Assembly: GCF_042662685.1 (NCBI RefSeq)
Contig: NZ_JBHSYO010000015.1
Coordinates: 124,001 to 188,000, forward strand
Source of the DNA: Pseudobowmanella zhangzhouensis
GTDB lineage: Bacteria; Pseudomonadota; Gammaproteobacteria; Enterobacterales; Alteromonadaceae
Direction: 5' to 3'
DNA: 64,000 nt
A model generated the notes under the pieces. It was not told the origin of the DNA and ran no database searches. It saw only the letters and a list, made by a program, of their open reading frames with translations. Both the position numbers and the translations under genes were made by a program. Within the stretch, counting starts at the first letter, position 1, and each line of letters starts with the position of its first letter. Below, piece by piece: positions 24,251-33,446 of the stretch.

Positions 24251-25317
24251 CGAAAGAGATTTGTCAGTTTCTCCAGGATCCTCATTGTACAAGTGGATGG
24301 TCTCCCAAACGTTGGAGCAATCTTATTCAGCAGGGCTACGCCAATCGCAGCCTTGCCCAAATCGCTGAATTAATATCCCAGTATCAATTGATGGGCAGCA
24401 TTCCGCCTGATTTACATTGGCATATCAATGCTGCCCGCACTTATCATGAATCCCATAAACATGGGGTGGTGCAGGAAATACATGCCTTGTATCGAGCGCT
24501 TGGCTTCGCGCAGATCACCCCAATACTGCTAAAAGGTGCGGCCTATTTAGCAGCTGGACTGAACGTTGGAAAAGGGCGAGTATTTTCTGATATTGACGCT
24601 GCGGTCAAACGAGAACAGCTGACGCCGGCAGAGCAGAGTCTGCATTGGCATGGTTGGTCTAATATGAACAAAGATGATTATGACCAACATTACTACCGCG
24701 TCTGGATGCATGAGTTGCCCCCCTTCGTAAATGGGGCATCCGGTGGAGTGTTGGATCTTCACCATACGATCGTGCCACCAATCAGTGGTCGAGCTCCGGC
24801 TTTGAGAGACTTCTCTACACAACAAGTCGAATTTAAAGGATTAACATTAACCACATTTACACCAGCAGCGATGTTATTACATAGTGCTGTGCATTTGATG
24901 TTTGAGGAAGACTTTTCGAAGGGCTTTAGAGATATTTCCGACATCCATTTATTAGCCTCCGAATTTACCGAACTGGACGGCTTTTGGTCGGAATTAATAG
25001 AACAAGCGCAAACTACTGGATTTGAACGCGAAGTCGGTCTGGCACTTCGCTATAGCCAGCATTTTTTTGCAACCAAGATACCCACCAAGTATTCAACCTC
25101 GTTCAATAAACACCTCCCATCTCGCCTGATACTGTGGGTTTATGATATTTTGTTTACTGAATTGTTGAAGCCGGTCGACTGTCTGACAACAAAATCACGA
25201 ATTGCCAGTTATACAGCATTGATCCGGGGTCACCTGAAAAAAATGCCCCTACACGTTCTGTTGTACCACACTTGGCACAAAATCACAGTTTCAAGGACTA
25301 AAAAAGAAAAGGAATAA
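24247..25317 (+). CDS. Nucleotidyltransferase family protein (NTP_transf_5-like)
   Basis: The 356-residue protein has LLKGAAYLAAGL and then RVFSDIDAAVKRE, the K-G...R-x-x-D-I-D pattern of the PF14907-type nucleotidyltransferases, with the two Asp as metal ligands. LDLHHTIVPP and HSAVHLMFEEDFSKGFRDISDI follow, as in the wider family. Similar proteins occur next to HprK-like kinases in lasso-peptide and HPr-rel-A clusters, but their reaction has not been generally established. The start overlaps the kinase stop (ATGA). The gene is followed 9 bases later by prsK, with no terminator. Confidence 0.8.
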   Translation: MTKEICQFLQDPHCTSGWSPKRWSNLIQQGYANRSLAQIAELISQYQLMGSIPPDLHWHINAARTYHESHKHGVVQEIHALYRALGFAQITPILLKGAAYLAAGLNVGKGRVFSDIDAAVKREQLTPAEQSLHWHGWSNMNKDDYDQHYYRVWMHELPPFVNGASGGVLDLHHTIVPPISGRAPALRDFSTQQVEFKGLTLTTFTPAAMLLHSAVHLMFEEDFSKGFRDISDIHLLASEFTELDGFWSELIEQAQTTGFEREVGLALRYSQHFFATKIPTKYSTSFNKHLPSRLILWVYDILFTELLKPVDCLTTKSRIASYTALIRGHLKKMPLHVLLYHTWHKITVSRTKKEKE

Positions 25318-25326
25318 GGCCACATA

Positions 25327-27369
25327 ATGCTGACACTGTTAGACGCGAGCGGCTATTTTTTGAGTGCATTAGGCTTCTCTATTCTGAGTTTGTTAATTCT
25401 ATTCACACCAACTCGTGGCCTACCCAAAAAATTATTATTAATTGCTACTACCGCGACTCTTTTTGACACCTTAATGCAGGGTGTGGCGGTTTTTGTCCTC
25501 ATTCCTTTTGATATTTTGTTCGCGATTGAGAGCATCAAACAACTATTTTGGGTCATTTTCTTATTGTCATGCCTGCGGCAAACATCAAGTAACAGCCTCC
25601 TTAATTTACTGCGCACACCGACGAGTTTAGCTTTTCTACCATTGCCAATTTTGGCGGCAATTTTTTCGTTGATTTTGATAAAAATCGATACGGCCTATTT
25701 AAGTTGGTTATTTTTATTCCAAACAATCCTGAACTTACAAATTCTGATCATGCTGGAAGCCTTTTATCGACAATCAGACCATTATCGATGGGCTTATAAA
25801 CCCTTAATCATCGCCATTGGTGGGCTCGCCGTCTTTGATTTCGTAATGTTCTCGCAAGCTAGCATGGTTGGGCGAATGGACCAGATGCTATGGAGTGCAC
25901 GCGGATACATATATGCCATTTCAATTCCATTTCTGGTTATCGCTATACGACGCATCAAAGAATGGGGCGTAGACATCTTTATTTCACGGGAAATTGTGAC
26001 CGGCAGTACTCTGGTAATTGTGGCTGGAGCCTATTTGTTGCTTATGTCACTAGCTGGTTATGCGATTAAGTTTATCGGGGGTCAATGGACATCCGTGTTG
26101 CAAGTAGTATTCGTGTTTTTAGCATTAGTACTTCTTGCGGCCTTGCTGCTATCAAATCAGTTTCGTACTGAAGTTAAGGTCTTTATTACCAAACACTTTT
26201 TTGCCAACCAATTTGATTATCGTGTTGAGTGGGTCAATTTAACCCAGCAATTAGAGGAAGGTGCAAAAGTTGGGGCCAATCACTACGTTACCGCATTGAA
26301 CGCGCTGGCGCGTACCTTGGGTGTCAACCGAGGTAATTTATTGCGAATCAACGGTCATGATTTTGAAGTTCTCGCTCAACTGGATGACAACGGCCTTAAT
26401 GATACGGATTTGAAAACGCTCAACTACTTCATACCTTTTGTACAGCAAAAGCACTGGATTATCGATATAGACCAATTGCGCTCCCGTCCCTTTGATTACG
26501 AAGGTATGCGCGTTAACCTCGCACAGCTAAACGCCTGTAGTTTCCATCTGGTTATCCCGATTTTTCAGGGCGACAATCTGTGGGGTATCGCCGTTCTGAC
26601 TGACAAAGATAAAAAGCGTCCGGCTCTAAACTGGGAAGTGCGGGATTATTTGAGCGTAGTCGCCAATCAGGTAGGCGCCTACCTATTCCAGTATGAGGCA
26701 TCCAAGCAACTGGCGGAAAATGCCCAATTCGCCGCATTTAGCAGAATGTCTGCGTTTGTTGTGCACGACTTAAAGAACGTGCTGGCACAAATTGACCTGA
26801 TACTCAGCAATGCGGATCAACATCGGCATAATCCTGAGTTTATCGATGACACTTTTGAGACCCTGCAACACACTAAAAGCCGCATGGAAAAAATGCTGCG
26901 GCAGTTAACTGAGAAGCAGGACGACAGTAGTACCGGGTTAGTCAAAACACATCTGTCCAGTGTCATAGATGAGGTAGTGAACAAGCGCTGTCAGTTGCTT
27001 GCCCCCCTGCCTATGGTAGAGTACCAAACAGATCCTGAATTGACCCTGGATGCCGATAAACTGGCAAACGTACTGTATCACCTGGTCAGTAATGCTCAGC
27101 AAGCCACGCCCGATAACGGCGAGGTTAGAGTGCTGAGTTATGATGAGTCCGACATGCTCTGTATAGATATTATCGATACCGGCTGTGGCATGAGTCAGGA
27201 ATTTATTGCCGAGCGTCTGTTTGCACCTTTTGATACCACCAAAGGAAATGCGGGTATGGGCATTGGTGCATACGATGCAAAACATTACGCAGAAAAAATG
27301 GGCGGTAGATTAGAGGTCGTCAGCCAGGTTGGCAAAGGCACCCGATTCACCCTTAAAATACCACGCTAA
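25327..27369 (+). CDS. prsK: PEP-CTERM system sensor histidine kinase PrsK
   Basis: A 680-residue membrane histidine kinase. The first 280 residues hold many hydrophobic helices; a GAF-like domain follows at about 300-460. The kinase core has VHDLKNVLAQIDLIL (His box), LVSNAQQATPDNGEV (N box), DTGCGMS (G1) and GNAGMGIGAYDAK (G2). The layout and the adjacent response regulator match PrsK of PEP-CTERM/exosortase systems. It probably senses an envelope or EPS-related state and phosphorylates PrsR. It lies in the same run as the kinase cassette, 9 bases downstream of the nucleotidyltransferase gene. Confidence 0.92.
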   Translation: MLTLLDASGYFLSALGFSILSLLILFTPTRGLPKKLLLIATTATLFDTLMQGVAVFVLIPFDILFAIESIKQLFWVIFLLSCLRQTSSNSLLNLLRTPTSLAFLPLPILAAIFSLILIKIDTAYLSWLFLFQTILNLQILIMLEAFYRQSDHYRWAYKPLIIAIGGLAVFDFVMFSQASMVGRMDQMLWSARGYIYAISIPFLVIAIRRIKEWGVDIFISREIVTGSTLVIVAGAYLLLMSLAGYAIKFIGGQWTSVLQVVFVFLALVLLAALLLSNQFRTEVKVFITKHFFANQFDYRVEWVNLTQQLEEGAKVGANHYVTALNALARTLGVNRGNLLRINGHDFEVLAQLDDNGLNDTDLKTLNYFIPFVQQKHWIIDIDQLRSRPFDYEGMRVNLAQLNACSFHLVIPIFQGDNLWGIAVLTDKDKKRPALNWEVRDYLSVVANQVGAYLFQYEASKQLAENAQFAAFSRMSAFVVHDLKNVLAQIDLILSNADQHRHNPEFIDDTFETLQHTKSRMEKMLRQLTEKQDDSSTGLVKTHLSSVIDEVVNKRCQLLAPLPMVEYQTDPELTLDADKLANVLYHLVSNAQQATPDNGEVRVLSYDESDMLCIDIIDTGCGMSQEFIAERLFAPFDTTKGNAGMGIGAYDAKHYAEKMGGRLEVVSQVGKGTRFTLKIPR

Positions 27370-27390
27370 CCAACGCGGAAGACGTACAAC

Positions 27391-28761
27391 ATGGACAAGC
27401 TACTAGTCGTCGATGACGATCTCGGGATACAAAAACAATTAAAATGGAGCTTTTCCGGCTATGAGGTGGTTTTCGCCGAAGACCGTGAGAGCGCGATTGC
27501 CCAGCTTCGTCGCCATGAGCCCAAAGTTGTCACGCTGGATTTAGGTTTGCCACCCGACCCCGCCAACGCATCGGAAGGGCTTAAGACGCTTGAAGAAATC
27601 ATCAGTCTGGCACCACAGACCAAAGTGATTGTAGTTACCGGCAATAATGACCGGGATAACGCATTAAAGGCCGTTTCGTTGGGCGCCTATGACTTTTATC
27701 AAAAGCCTATCGACTCCGATACGATTAAAGTCATCGTTCAGCGTGCAATGAACCTGTTTAATCTGGAAGAAGAGAATCGACAGTTAGCTGTGTCTACCCC
27801 TGCGCTTGGCAAAATCATTGGTAACAGCGAAGCGATTCAAAAAGCCAGTCGCATGGCCGAGAAAATTGCGCGAACGGATATTTCAACCCTGCTGCTGGGT
27901 GAAAGTGGCACCGGCAAAGAGGTATTCGCACGCAGCATTCATGACCATAGCAGCAGACGTAATAAACCCTTTATTGCCATCAACTGTGCGTCGATTCCAG
28001 AAAATCTGCTGGAAAGTGAACTGTTTGGTTACGAGCGCGGGGCGTTTACCGGCGCCAACAAGACCACTAAGGGTAAAATCGAGTGCGCCCAGGGCGGCAC
28101 CCTGTTTCTGGATGAAATTGGCGATATGCCAATTGGTTTACAAGCCAAGATGCTACGTTTTCTGCAGGAACGTGTGATTGAGCGAATTGGCGGGCGTCAG
28201 GAAATTCCGGTCGATATCCGCGTTATTTGTGCCACGCACCGCAACCTCAGCGATATGGCCAGTCAGGAATTATTCCGCGAGGATTTATTCTTCCGGGTCA
28301 GTGAAATTGTTATTAACATCCCCCCGCTGCGGGATCGTGACAACGATATCATTCTGTTAGCGCGCAGCTTCCTCACCGATTACAACAAAGAATACAACCA
28401 AAATATCAAAGGTTTTACCGAGGATGCGATACAGGCCATGCTGCATCATCCTTGGAAAGGCAACATTCGCGAATTACAAAACAAACTCAAGTCAGCCATT
28501 ATTCTGGCAGAAGGCAGCATGATCACGCCGGATGATCTGGGTTTGTTCGTTACAGAAGAGATGCAACAACGTAAACCCACTAAGCTGAATTTACGCGAAG
28601 TGAGGGAAGAAGCAGAAAGTGCGGCGATACGCCGGGCATGGCATCTGGCTGAGCATAACTTGTCAAAAACCGCAGAACTGTTGGGGGTGACGCGCCCTAC
28701 ACTGTATTCATTGATAGACAAGTATCAGCTGCAGGATCTTAAAGCCAGCCATGATGCTTAG
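27391..28761 (+). CDS. prsR: PEP-CTERM-box response regulator PrsR (sigma-54 activator)
   Basis: A 456-residue NtrC-type regulator. The receiver domain (LLVVDDDLGIQ, Asp in TLDLGLPPDP, Lys in YQKPID) is followed by an AAA+ domain with GESGTGKEVFA (Walker A), GAFTGA (sigma-54 contact) and GGTLFLDEIGDMP (Walker B). The C-terminal Fis-type helix-turn-helix is LSKTAELLGVTRPTLYSLI. It matches PrsR, which activates PEP-CTERM genes with RpoN. Three sigma-54 promoters with a shared 17-bp box in this window are probable targets, including the one upstream of its own operon. Confidence 0.94.
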   Translation: MDKLLVVDDDLGIQKQLKWSFSGYEVVFAEDRESAIAQLRRHEPKVVTLDLGLPPDPANASEGLKTLEEIISLAPQTKVIVVTGNNDRDNALKAVSLGAYDFYQKPIDSDTIKVIVQRAMNLFNLEEENRQLAVSTPALGKIIGNSEAIQKASRMAEKIARTDISTLLLGESGTGKEVFARSIHDHSSRRNKPFIAINCASIPENLLESELFGYERGAFTGANKTTKGKIECAQGGTLFLDEIGDMPIGLQAKMLRFLQERVIERIGGRQEIPVDIRVICATHRNLSDMASQELFREDLFFRVSEIVINIPPLRDRDNDIILLARSFLTDYNKEYNQNIKGFTEDAIQAMLHHPWKGNIRELQNKLKSAIILAEGSMITPDDLGLFVTEEMQQRKPTKLNLREVREEAESAAIRRAWHLAEHNLSKTAELLGVTRPTLYSLIDKYQLQDLKASHDA

Positions 28762-30323
28762 TGCTGATTGGCTTGCATAACTACAATAATAATAGTGCCG
28801 GGCATCAATCAGAAATGGATATTCTTGTACTTACACTCGATTTAAACGGGCGCCTTACCTACGCCAATCTGGCATTTTGCCAGCTGAGTGGGTTTTCCTC
28901 ATCTGAACTCAATGGAGCAGACTTCGCTTCGTTATACCATCCAGATATGCCCCACTCTGTTACCGCAGGATTGTGGCAATCGCTCAAACATCGCGAGGTA
29001 TGGATGGCACCACTGATGTGCCAAACTAAAACGCAGCCTCTCGTCTGGTTTAACTGTACTATCGTGCCTTTAAAAGATACCAATGGTACAGTCATCCAGT
29101 ATCTCGCTACCTTTACAGAATTACCGCAAGCCGTGCGCAGCAGAGCAGAAAAAGCCTACCAGCGCCTAAACTCGAAAACCGCCAAAGCGTCCACTGTCAT
29201 CACCGATGCAGTAACGTTACAAAACTGGATGCTTAGTGCACTGGTAGTACTCAGCAGTATCAGTCTGTATCAATCACCAAGAATATTAACCCTGCTAATG
29301 GTGGCGATGACTCTGGCAATCACCTTTATTAGTTTTCAATGGCGTAAGCGTTACAAAGGTCAATTCCAGCATCAGGAAGCAAAGGACCATCGGACCCTGC
29401 TGAATTACCTCTACAGTGGCCACAAAGACAGCCTGGCCAGCATAGAACGCTTGCGCTTGATGCAACACAATCTGTCACTGGCAGCACTCAGCCGGGTAGG
29501 TGATATTGGCATGAGCATTGGCATTGCAGCGGATCACTCTCATCAGGCTGCGGAAGATGTTAACCATCATGCCTCGCAACAAAAGCTGGGCACCGCATCC
29601 ATCGCTGCTGCCATGCAACAGATGGAAACCACCATTGGTGAATTATTAAATCTGGTTAATCAAACCAATCAACGTAGCCAGGACGCGGCCAGCCAGGCCA
29701 GTCAGGGGCAGTCGATTGTTAGCCAGACTCAGCTTTGTATTGCAGATTTATCCGAACATCTGACCTCAGCACAGCAGCAACTTGCTAACCTGATAGCCAG
29801 CATCGATGAGATTGAGCATGTTTCCAACGAGATTAGCGAGATTGCTGACCAAACAAATCTATTAGCACTCAATGCTGCCATCGAAGCGGCTCGGGCGGGC
29901 GAACAGGGACGGGGGTTCTCTGTGGTAGCCGATGAGGTGCGAAATTTGTCCCAGCGCACCCAGCAAAGCACCCAACGTATCCACCAAATGCTGGAACAGC
30001 TCAATCACAACTCATCTCAGGTTGCCGCCATCATGCAAAGTAGCCTGTCTCTCTCCGCAGACAGCGTGCAATCGGCAGCCATGACCTTTGCCGCGCTACA
30101 AAGCATATCGCAGCAAACGTCAGTACTGGCGCAACTCAACGAGCAAACTGCCGCTGCGGTGGAACAACAGGCCAAAGTCACTGCCGAAGTCAGCCACAAC
30201 GCCACCAGCATTTCGGCCAGTGCCGCCAACAATGAGCAAAGCAGTGAGAAAGTTGTTGAACACATAGCCCGCCTGCACCGACGCTTATCCGACCAACAGA
30301 AATTGCTCAGCCAATTCTTATAA
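28761..30323 (+). CDS. PAS domain methyl-accepting chemotaxis protein (Aer-like)
   Basis: A 520-residue receptor. An N-terminal PAS domain (LNGRLTYANLAFCQLSGFSS, about residues 20-125) resembles that of Aer, although heme or FAD binding cannot be judged. A hydrophobic pair lies near residues 155-190. The signalling domain has EIADQTNLLALNAAIEAA and RGFSVVADEVRNLSQR, the conserved hairpin tip. I use the GTG at 28761, which overlaps the prsR stop (TAGTG); ATG 28815 is an alternative but removes little. Co-orientation with prsR links taxis or surface sensing to EPS control, though Aer-like genes occur in many contexts. Confidence 0.85.
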   Translation: MLIGLHNYNNNSAGHQSEMDILVLTLDLNGRLTYANLAFCQLSGFSSSELNGADFASLYHPDMPHSVTAGLWQSLKHREVWMAPLMCQTKTQPLVWFNCTIVPLKDTNGTVIQYLATFTELPQAVRSRAEKAYQRLNSKTAKASTVITDAVTLQNWMLSALVVLSSISLYQSPRILTLLMVAMTLAITFISFQWRKRYKGQFQHQEAKDHRTLLNYLYSGHKDSLASIERLRLMQHNLSLAALSRVGDIGMSIGIAADHSHQAAEDVNHHASQQKLGTASIAAAMQQMETTIGELLNLVNQTNQRSQDAASQASQGQSIVSQTQLCIADLSEHLTSAQQQLANLIASIDEIEHVSNEISEIADQTNLLALNAAIEAARAGEQGRGFSVVADEVRNLSQRTQQSTQRIHQMLEQLNHNSSQVAAIMQSSLSLSADSVQSAAMTFAALQSISQQTSVLAQLNEQTAAAVEQQAKVTAEVSHNATSISASAANNEQSSEKVVEHIARLHRRLSDQQKLLSQFL

Positions 30324-30395
30324 CGTCAGGCGTGCCACTCGCTCAAACATCGGGGTTTGTGGCAGTATAAGATAAAGTTCTCGGGTGGATCCCCA

Positions 30396-31136
30396 ATGCG
30401 TTTATTGTGCCTGTTATTTCTGTGCCTTACCGGGTGGGGAGTCAACGCCGCCCCTTTGCGCATTGCCGTAGCATCCAATTTTTACCCGACGCTGCAAACC
30501 CTTGTCGCCGAATACCCATTTCCCGTCGTACTAAGCCACGCATCATCCGGCAAGCTATATGCGCAAATAAAGCAAGGCGCGCCATTCGAACTATTTCTTT
30601 CCGCCGATATGCAGAAGCCACGCAAACTGGTTGAGCTAGGGCTGGCAGAACCATCCAGTTTGGCTATTTATGCGCGTGGACAACTGGCACTGTTTGCCCC
30701 TGGCATAGAACGTCTAACCTCACTTCAACAGGTATTCACAGCGCAACAATCACCAACAATTGCCATCGCTAATCCCCGATTTGCCCCTTACGGCGCAGCA
30801 GCACAATCATTCTTGTTTAAACATGCCAGTAAAAAGTCGGATATGTATAAACTTGTTATGGCAGAAAATGTATCGCAGGCACTGCTTTATGTCGCTTCCG
30901 GCAACGCAGATGCCGGTCTGGTAGCCTATTCCCAGCTAATAGATAAAACCGATATCCCCTCTTCACAATTTATGCTGTTACCCGAGACGGATTACCCCGC
31001 CATAGAACAAGGAATAGTTATTCTTAAAAATGAAAACACTGAAAAGGGCAAACAGTTTTATCGTTTTATCTTTAGCGCGGCGACTCAGTCTCGTTTGACC
31101 AAGCTTGGCTATTTAATTCCGGAGTCATCACCATGA
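30396..31136 (+). CDS. modA: Molybdate ABC transporter substrate-binding protein ModA
   Basis: A 246-residue periplasmic binding protein with a signal peptide (MRLLCLLFLCLTGWGVNA) followed by AAPLRIAVASNFYP. SHASSGKLYAQIKQGAPFE is the molybdate-binding loop, and IAIANPRFAPYGAAA a second conserved segment. GGTGGA upstream and the signal peptide fix the ATG at 30396. It delivers molybdate to ModB. The stop overlaps the modB ATG (ATGA). Confidence 0.93.
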   Translation: MRLLCLLFLCLTGWGVNAAPLRIAVASNFYPTLQTLVAEYPFPVVLSHASSGKLYAQIKQGAPFELFLSADMQKPRKLVELGLAEPSSLAIYARGQLALFAPGIERLTSLQQVFTAQQSPTIAIANPRFAPYGAAAQSFLFKHASKKSDMYKLVMAENVSQALLYVASGNADAGLVAYSQLIDKTDIPSSQFMLLPETDYPAIEQGIVILKNENTEKGKQFYRFIFSAATQSRLTKLGYLIPESSP

Positions 31137-31822
31137 CACTGACAACGGCAGACATGGATGCAATTTGGCTGACGATCAAGCTAGCCAGTATCGTGACCCT
31201 GATATTGCTAATGATTGCTACGCCCCTAGCACTATGGCTGGCGTTTACCCGTAGCCACTTGCGTGTATGGGTGTCCTCATTCGTTGCCTTGCCATTGGTA
31301 TTGCCACCAACGGTGCTGGGATTTTATCTGCTGATAGGAATGGGGCCGGAAGGACCTTTGGGCCAACTGACCCAAACACTTGGCATCGGTTTATTACCAT
31401 TTACCTTTGCAGGTTTGGTGATTGCATCGCTTTTCTACTCCTTACCCTTTGTGGTTCAACCGATTCAACAGGCGTTTGAACAAGTGGGTCAACGCCCTTT
31501 GGAAGTCGCGGCAATCATGGGCGCCAGTCCGATGAAACGCTTTATCTCAGTGCTGCTGCCGCTAAGTATGCGGGGATTTCTCAGCGCCGCAATTTTGGGT
31601 TTTGCTCACACTGTGGGCGAGTTTGGGGTGATTTTAATGATCGGTGGCAACATCCCATCCGAAACCCGGGTATTGTCGATTCATATCTATGATCAGGTTG
31701 AAATGCTCAATTACGCCCAGGCACACAGCTTGTCGGCACTGCTGCTGTTGTTTTCATTTTTTGTGTTATTGATCGTGTATAGCATGCAGCCGGTGCGTCT
31801 TACCGGAGGTGCACGTGCTTGA
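31133..31822 (+). CDS. modB: Molybdate ABC transporter permease ModB
   Basis: A 229-residue inner-membrane permease with about five helices. LPLVLPPTVLGFYLL and HTVGEFGVILMIGGNIP are typical ModB/CysT segments, the latter holding the EAA-like coupling loop. It forms the channel of the molybdate importer with ModC. It overlaps modA by 4 bases and modC by 8, so translation is coupled through the whole operon. Confidence 0.95.
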   Translation: MTLTTADMDAIWLTIKLASIVTLILLMIATPLALWLAFTRSHLRVWVSSFVALPLVLPPTVLGFYLLIGMGPEGPLGQLTQTLGIGLLPFTFAGLVIASLFYSLPFVVQPIQQAFEQVGQRPLEVAAIMGASPMKRFISVLLPLSMRGFLSAAILGFAHTVGEFGVILMIGGNIPSETRVLSIHIYDQVEMLNYAQAHSLSALLLLFSFFVLLIVYSMQPVRLTGGARA

Positions 31823-32510
31823 TATTGATATCTGTGTGAGACAAGGCCGCTTCCAGCTCAACATTCAAACTTGCATAGCCGACACCGGGATCACTGCCAT
31901 TTATGGTCCTTCCGGTTGCGGTAAAACCACCTTATTGCGCGCCATTGCCGGCCTAATGCCGATACAGACCGGTTCCATTCAATTCAGACAAGTTTGTTGG
32001 CACGGCCAGCGAGACAGCATGCCAGTGCATCGCCGCCGCTTAGGTTATGTTTTCCAGGAGAATAGCCTGCTTCGTCACCTGAATGTTGCGCAAAACTTAG
32101 CATTTGCGCAGCAGCGCCAACCCCAATTAGATACAGGCTACCAGCAAGAGCTGATTGAATTGCTGGGGCTGCAGGAGTTACTGAAGCGTTATCCAACAGA
32201 ATTATCCCTGGGTGAGCAACAACGGGTAGCTATAGCCTGCGCGCTACTATCGAAACCACAACTCTTGTTGATGGATGAGCCATTGGCATCGCTGGATAGC
32301 GAACGTAAGCAGCGCATACTGCAACACCTGAAACACCGCAGTGAGAATTTTAATCTACCCATACTTTACGTCAGCCATCATTTGGGTGAGATAGCAACGC
32401 TGGCGGATCATCTGCTGATTATCGAAGACGGTGCGCTAATCAAGCAGGGTCCAGTCAACACCGTCATCAATGCCATGGCTAAACCGGCATTAATCACGGT
32501 AGAAGACTGA
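31815..32510 (+). CDS. modC: Molybdate ABC transporter ATP-binding protein ModC, short form
   Basis: The 231-residue ATPase has YGPSGCGKTTLLRAIAGL (Walker A), LSLGEQQRVAIACALLSKPQ (signature, SLGE in place of SGGE) and LLLMDEPLASLD (Walker B). GTG 31815 is preferred because GGAGG lies 5 bases upstream. E. coli ModC is about 350 residues with a C-terminal molybdate-binding TOBE domain; this one lacks it, so it cannot sense molybdate that way. No ModE regulator gene is visible nearby. Confidence 0.92.
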   Translation: MLDIDICVRQGRFQLNIQTCIADTGITAIYGPSGCGKTTLLRAIAGLMPIQTGSIQFRQVCWHGQRDSMPVHRRRLGYVFQENSLLRHLNVAQNLAFAQQRQPQLDTGYQQELIELLGLQELLKRYPTELSLGEQQRVAIACALLSKPQLLLMDEPLASLDSERKQRILQHLKHRSENFNLPILYVSHHLGEIATLADHLLIIEDGALIKQGPVNTVINAMAKPALITVED

Positions 32511-32524
32511 TTATTCCTGTTGGT

Positions 32525-33280
32525 TTATAAGACTGGCTGGCATGCTTTGCAATTCGCTAGCTTAGGCAACGTGAGTTCACGCCACTGCCCCGCAAGCCCG
32601 TCGATATGCTGAATTTTGCCGATATGAATCGTACCCAGCCCACAAATTAATTTAATTACCTCTAACGCCTGCATACTGCCAATGATGCCAACCAAGGGGG
32701 TCAACACACCATTCTCTGCGCACCCCGATTCTGTATCACCGAAAAGCTGGCTGTAACAGCCATAGCAGGGTGCGTTCGCCGCTGGAACAAAACTCATTAC
32801 CTGCCCTTCCATGCGAATAGCGCCGCCGGACACCCAGGGTTTATTCGCAGCCAGCGCTGTACGGTTAATCTGTTCTCGCACTGCACGATTATCGGTACAG
32901 TCCACCAGCAAATCGGCCTGACCCAACAACTCCGCTAACAGGGCTTCATTGGCGAATTGGTCATAAACATCCAGACGTAAATCCGGATTCAGCGCCCGTA
33001 ATAAGGTTTGCGCGGCGCACACCTTGAGCTGTTCTAGATGCGCCTGATTGAACAGAACCTGCCTCGACAGATTACTTCGCGAAACCGTATCGCCGTCGAC
33101 CAGCGATAAATGCCCGACACCAGCCGCAGCCAGCATCTGCGCACAACTACAACCAAGCCCCCCCATTCCAACTATCACCACATGGGCATTGAGCAACTTT
33201 TCCTGGCCGTCTAAATCCATGCCCGGCAGGGCAACTTGCCGTGCGTAACGCATCGCCTGACTCTCGCTGAGTTGTTGCAC
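32525..33280 (-). CDS. moeB: Molybdopterin-synthase adenylyltransferase MoeB (HesA/MoeB/ThiF family)
   Basis: A 251-residue E1-like enzyme. GMGGLGCSCAQMLAAAG is the ATP-binding loop, DTVSRSNLSRQVLF the conserved R-finger region, and CYGCYSQ with CKACQPVL give the four zinc-binding cysteines. It adenylates the C-terminal GG of MoaD, whose gene lies 2 kb away. ThiF is the main alternative; the surrounding moa and moe genes favour MoeB. It converges with modC and diverges from moaA. Confidence 0.87.
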   Translation of the reverse strand: MQQLSESQAMRYARQVALPGMDLDGQEKLLNAHVVIVGMGGLGCSCAQMLAAAGVGHLSLVDGDTVSRSNLSRQVLFNQAHLEQLKVCAAQTLLRALNPDLRLDVYDQFANEALLAELLGQADLLVDCTDNRAVREQINRTALAANKPWVSGGAIRMEGQVMSFVPAANAPCYGCYSQLFGDTESGCAENGVLTPLVGIIGSMQALEVIKLICGLGTIHIGKIQHIDGLAGQWRELTLPKLANCKACQPVL

Positions 33281-33446
33281 TCTTCACTCCAGACTTAATA
33301 TGTATGCCATCCCAATTACCCGACCTTGTAACACCCCATGACTGATCTGACAATCAACACCTTGGCGTAAGTTAATCAGCAGATCGCCGGTCTGTAATAG
33401 GGTAAAGTATTCCTATTAGTTTCACAGCGGGTTACCGAGTACCTTC

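Noticed and set aside
22357..25317. A lasso-peptide gene cluster
   Set aside because: A PqqD-like protein, kinase and nucleotidyltransferase are present, but there is no short precursor gene in 22203-22356 or between the genes, no B2-type protease and no cyclase beside them. The AsnB-like gene at 1-861 is 21 kb away in a different unit.
30324..30395. A ModE operator upstream of modA
   Set aside because: No clear inverted TATAT-type ModE element could be seen, and no modE gene is in the window.
33281..33446. A Moco riboswitch before moaA
   Set aside because: I looked for the conserved stem and GCC/AAAGG elements of the Moco RNA in this 166-base gap and did not see them. A covariance search would settle it.
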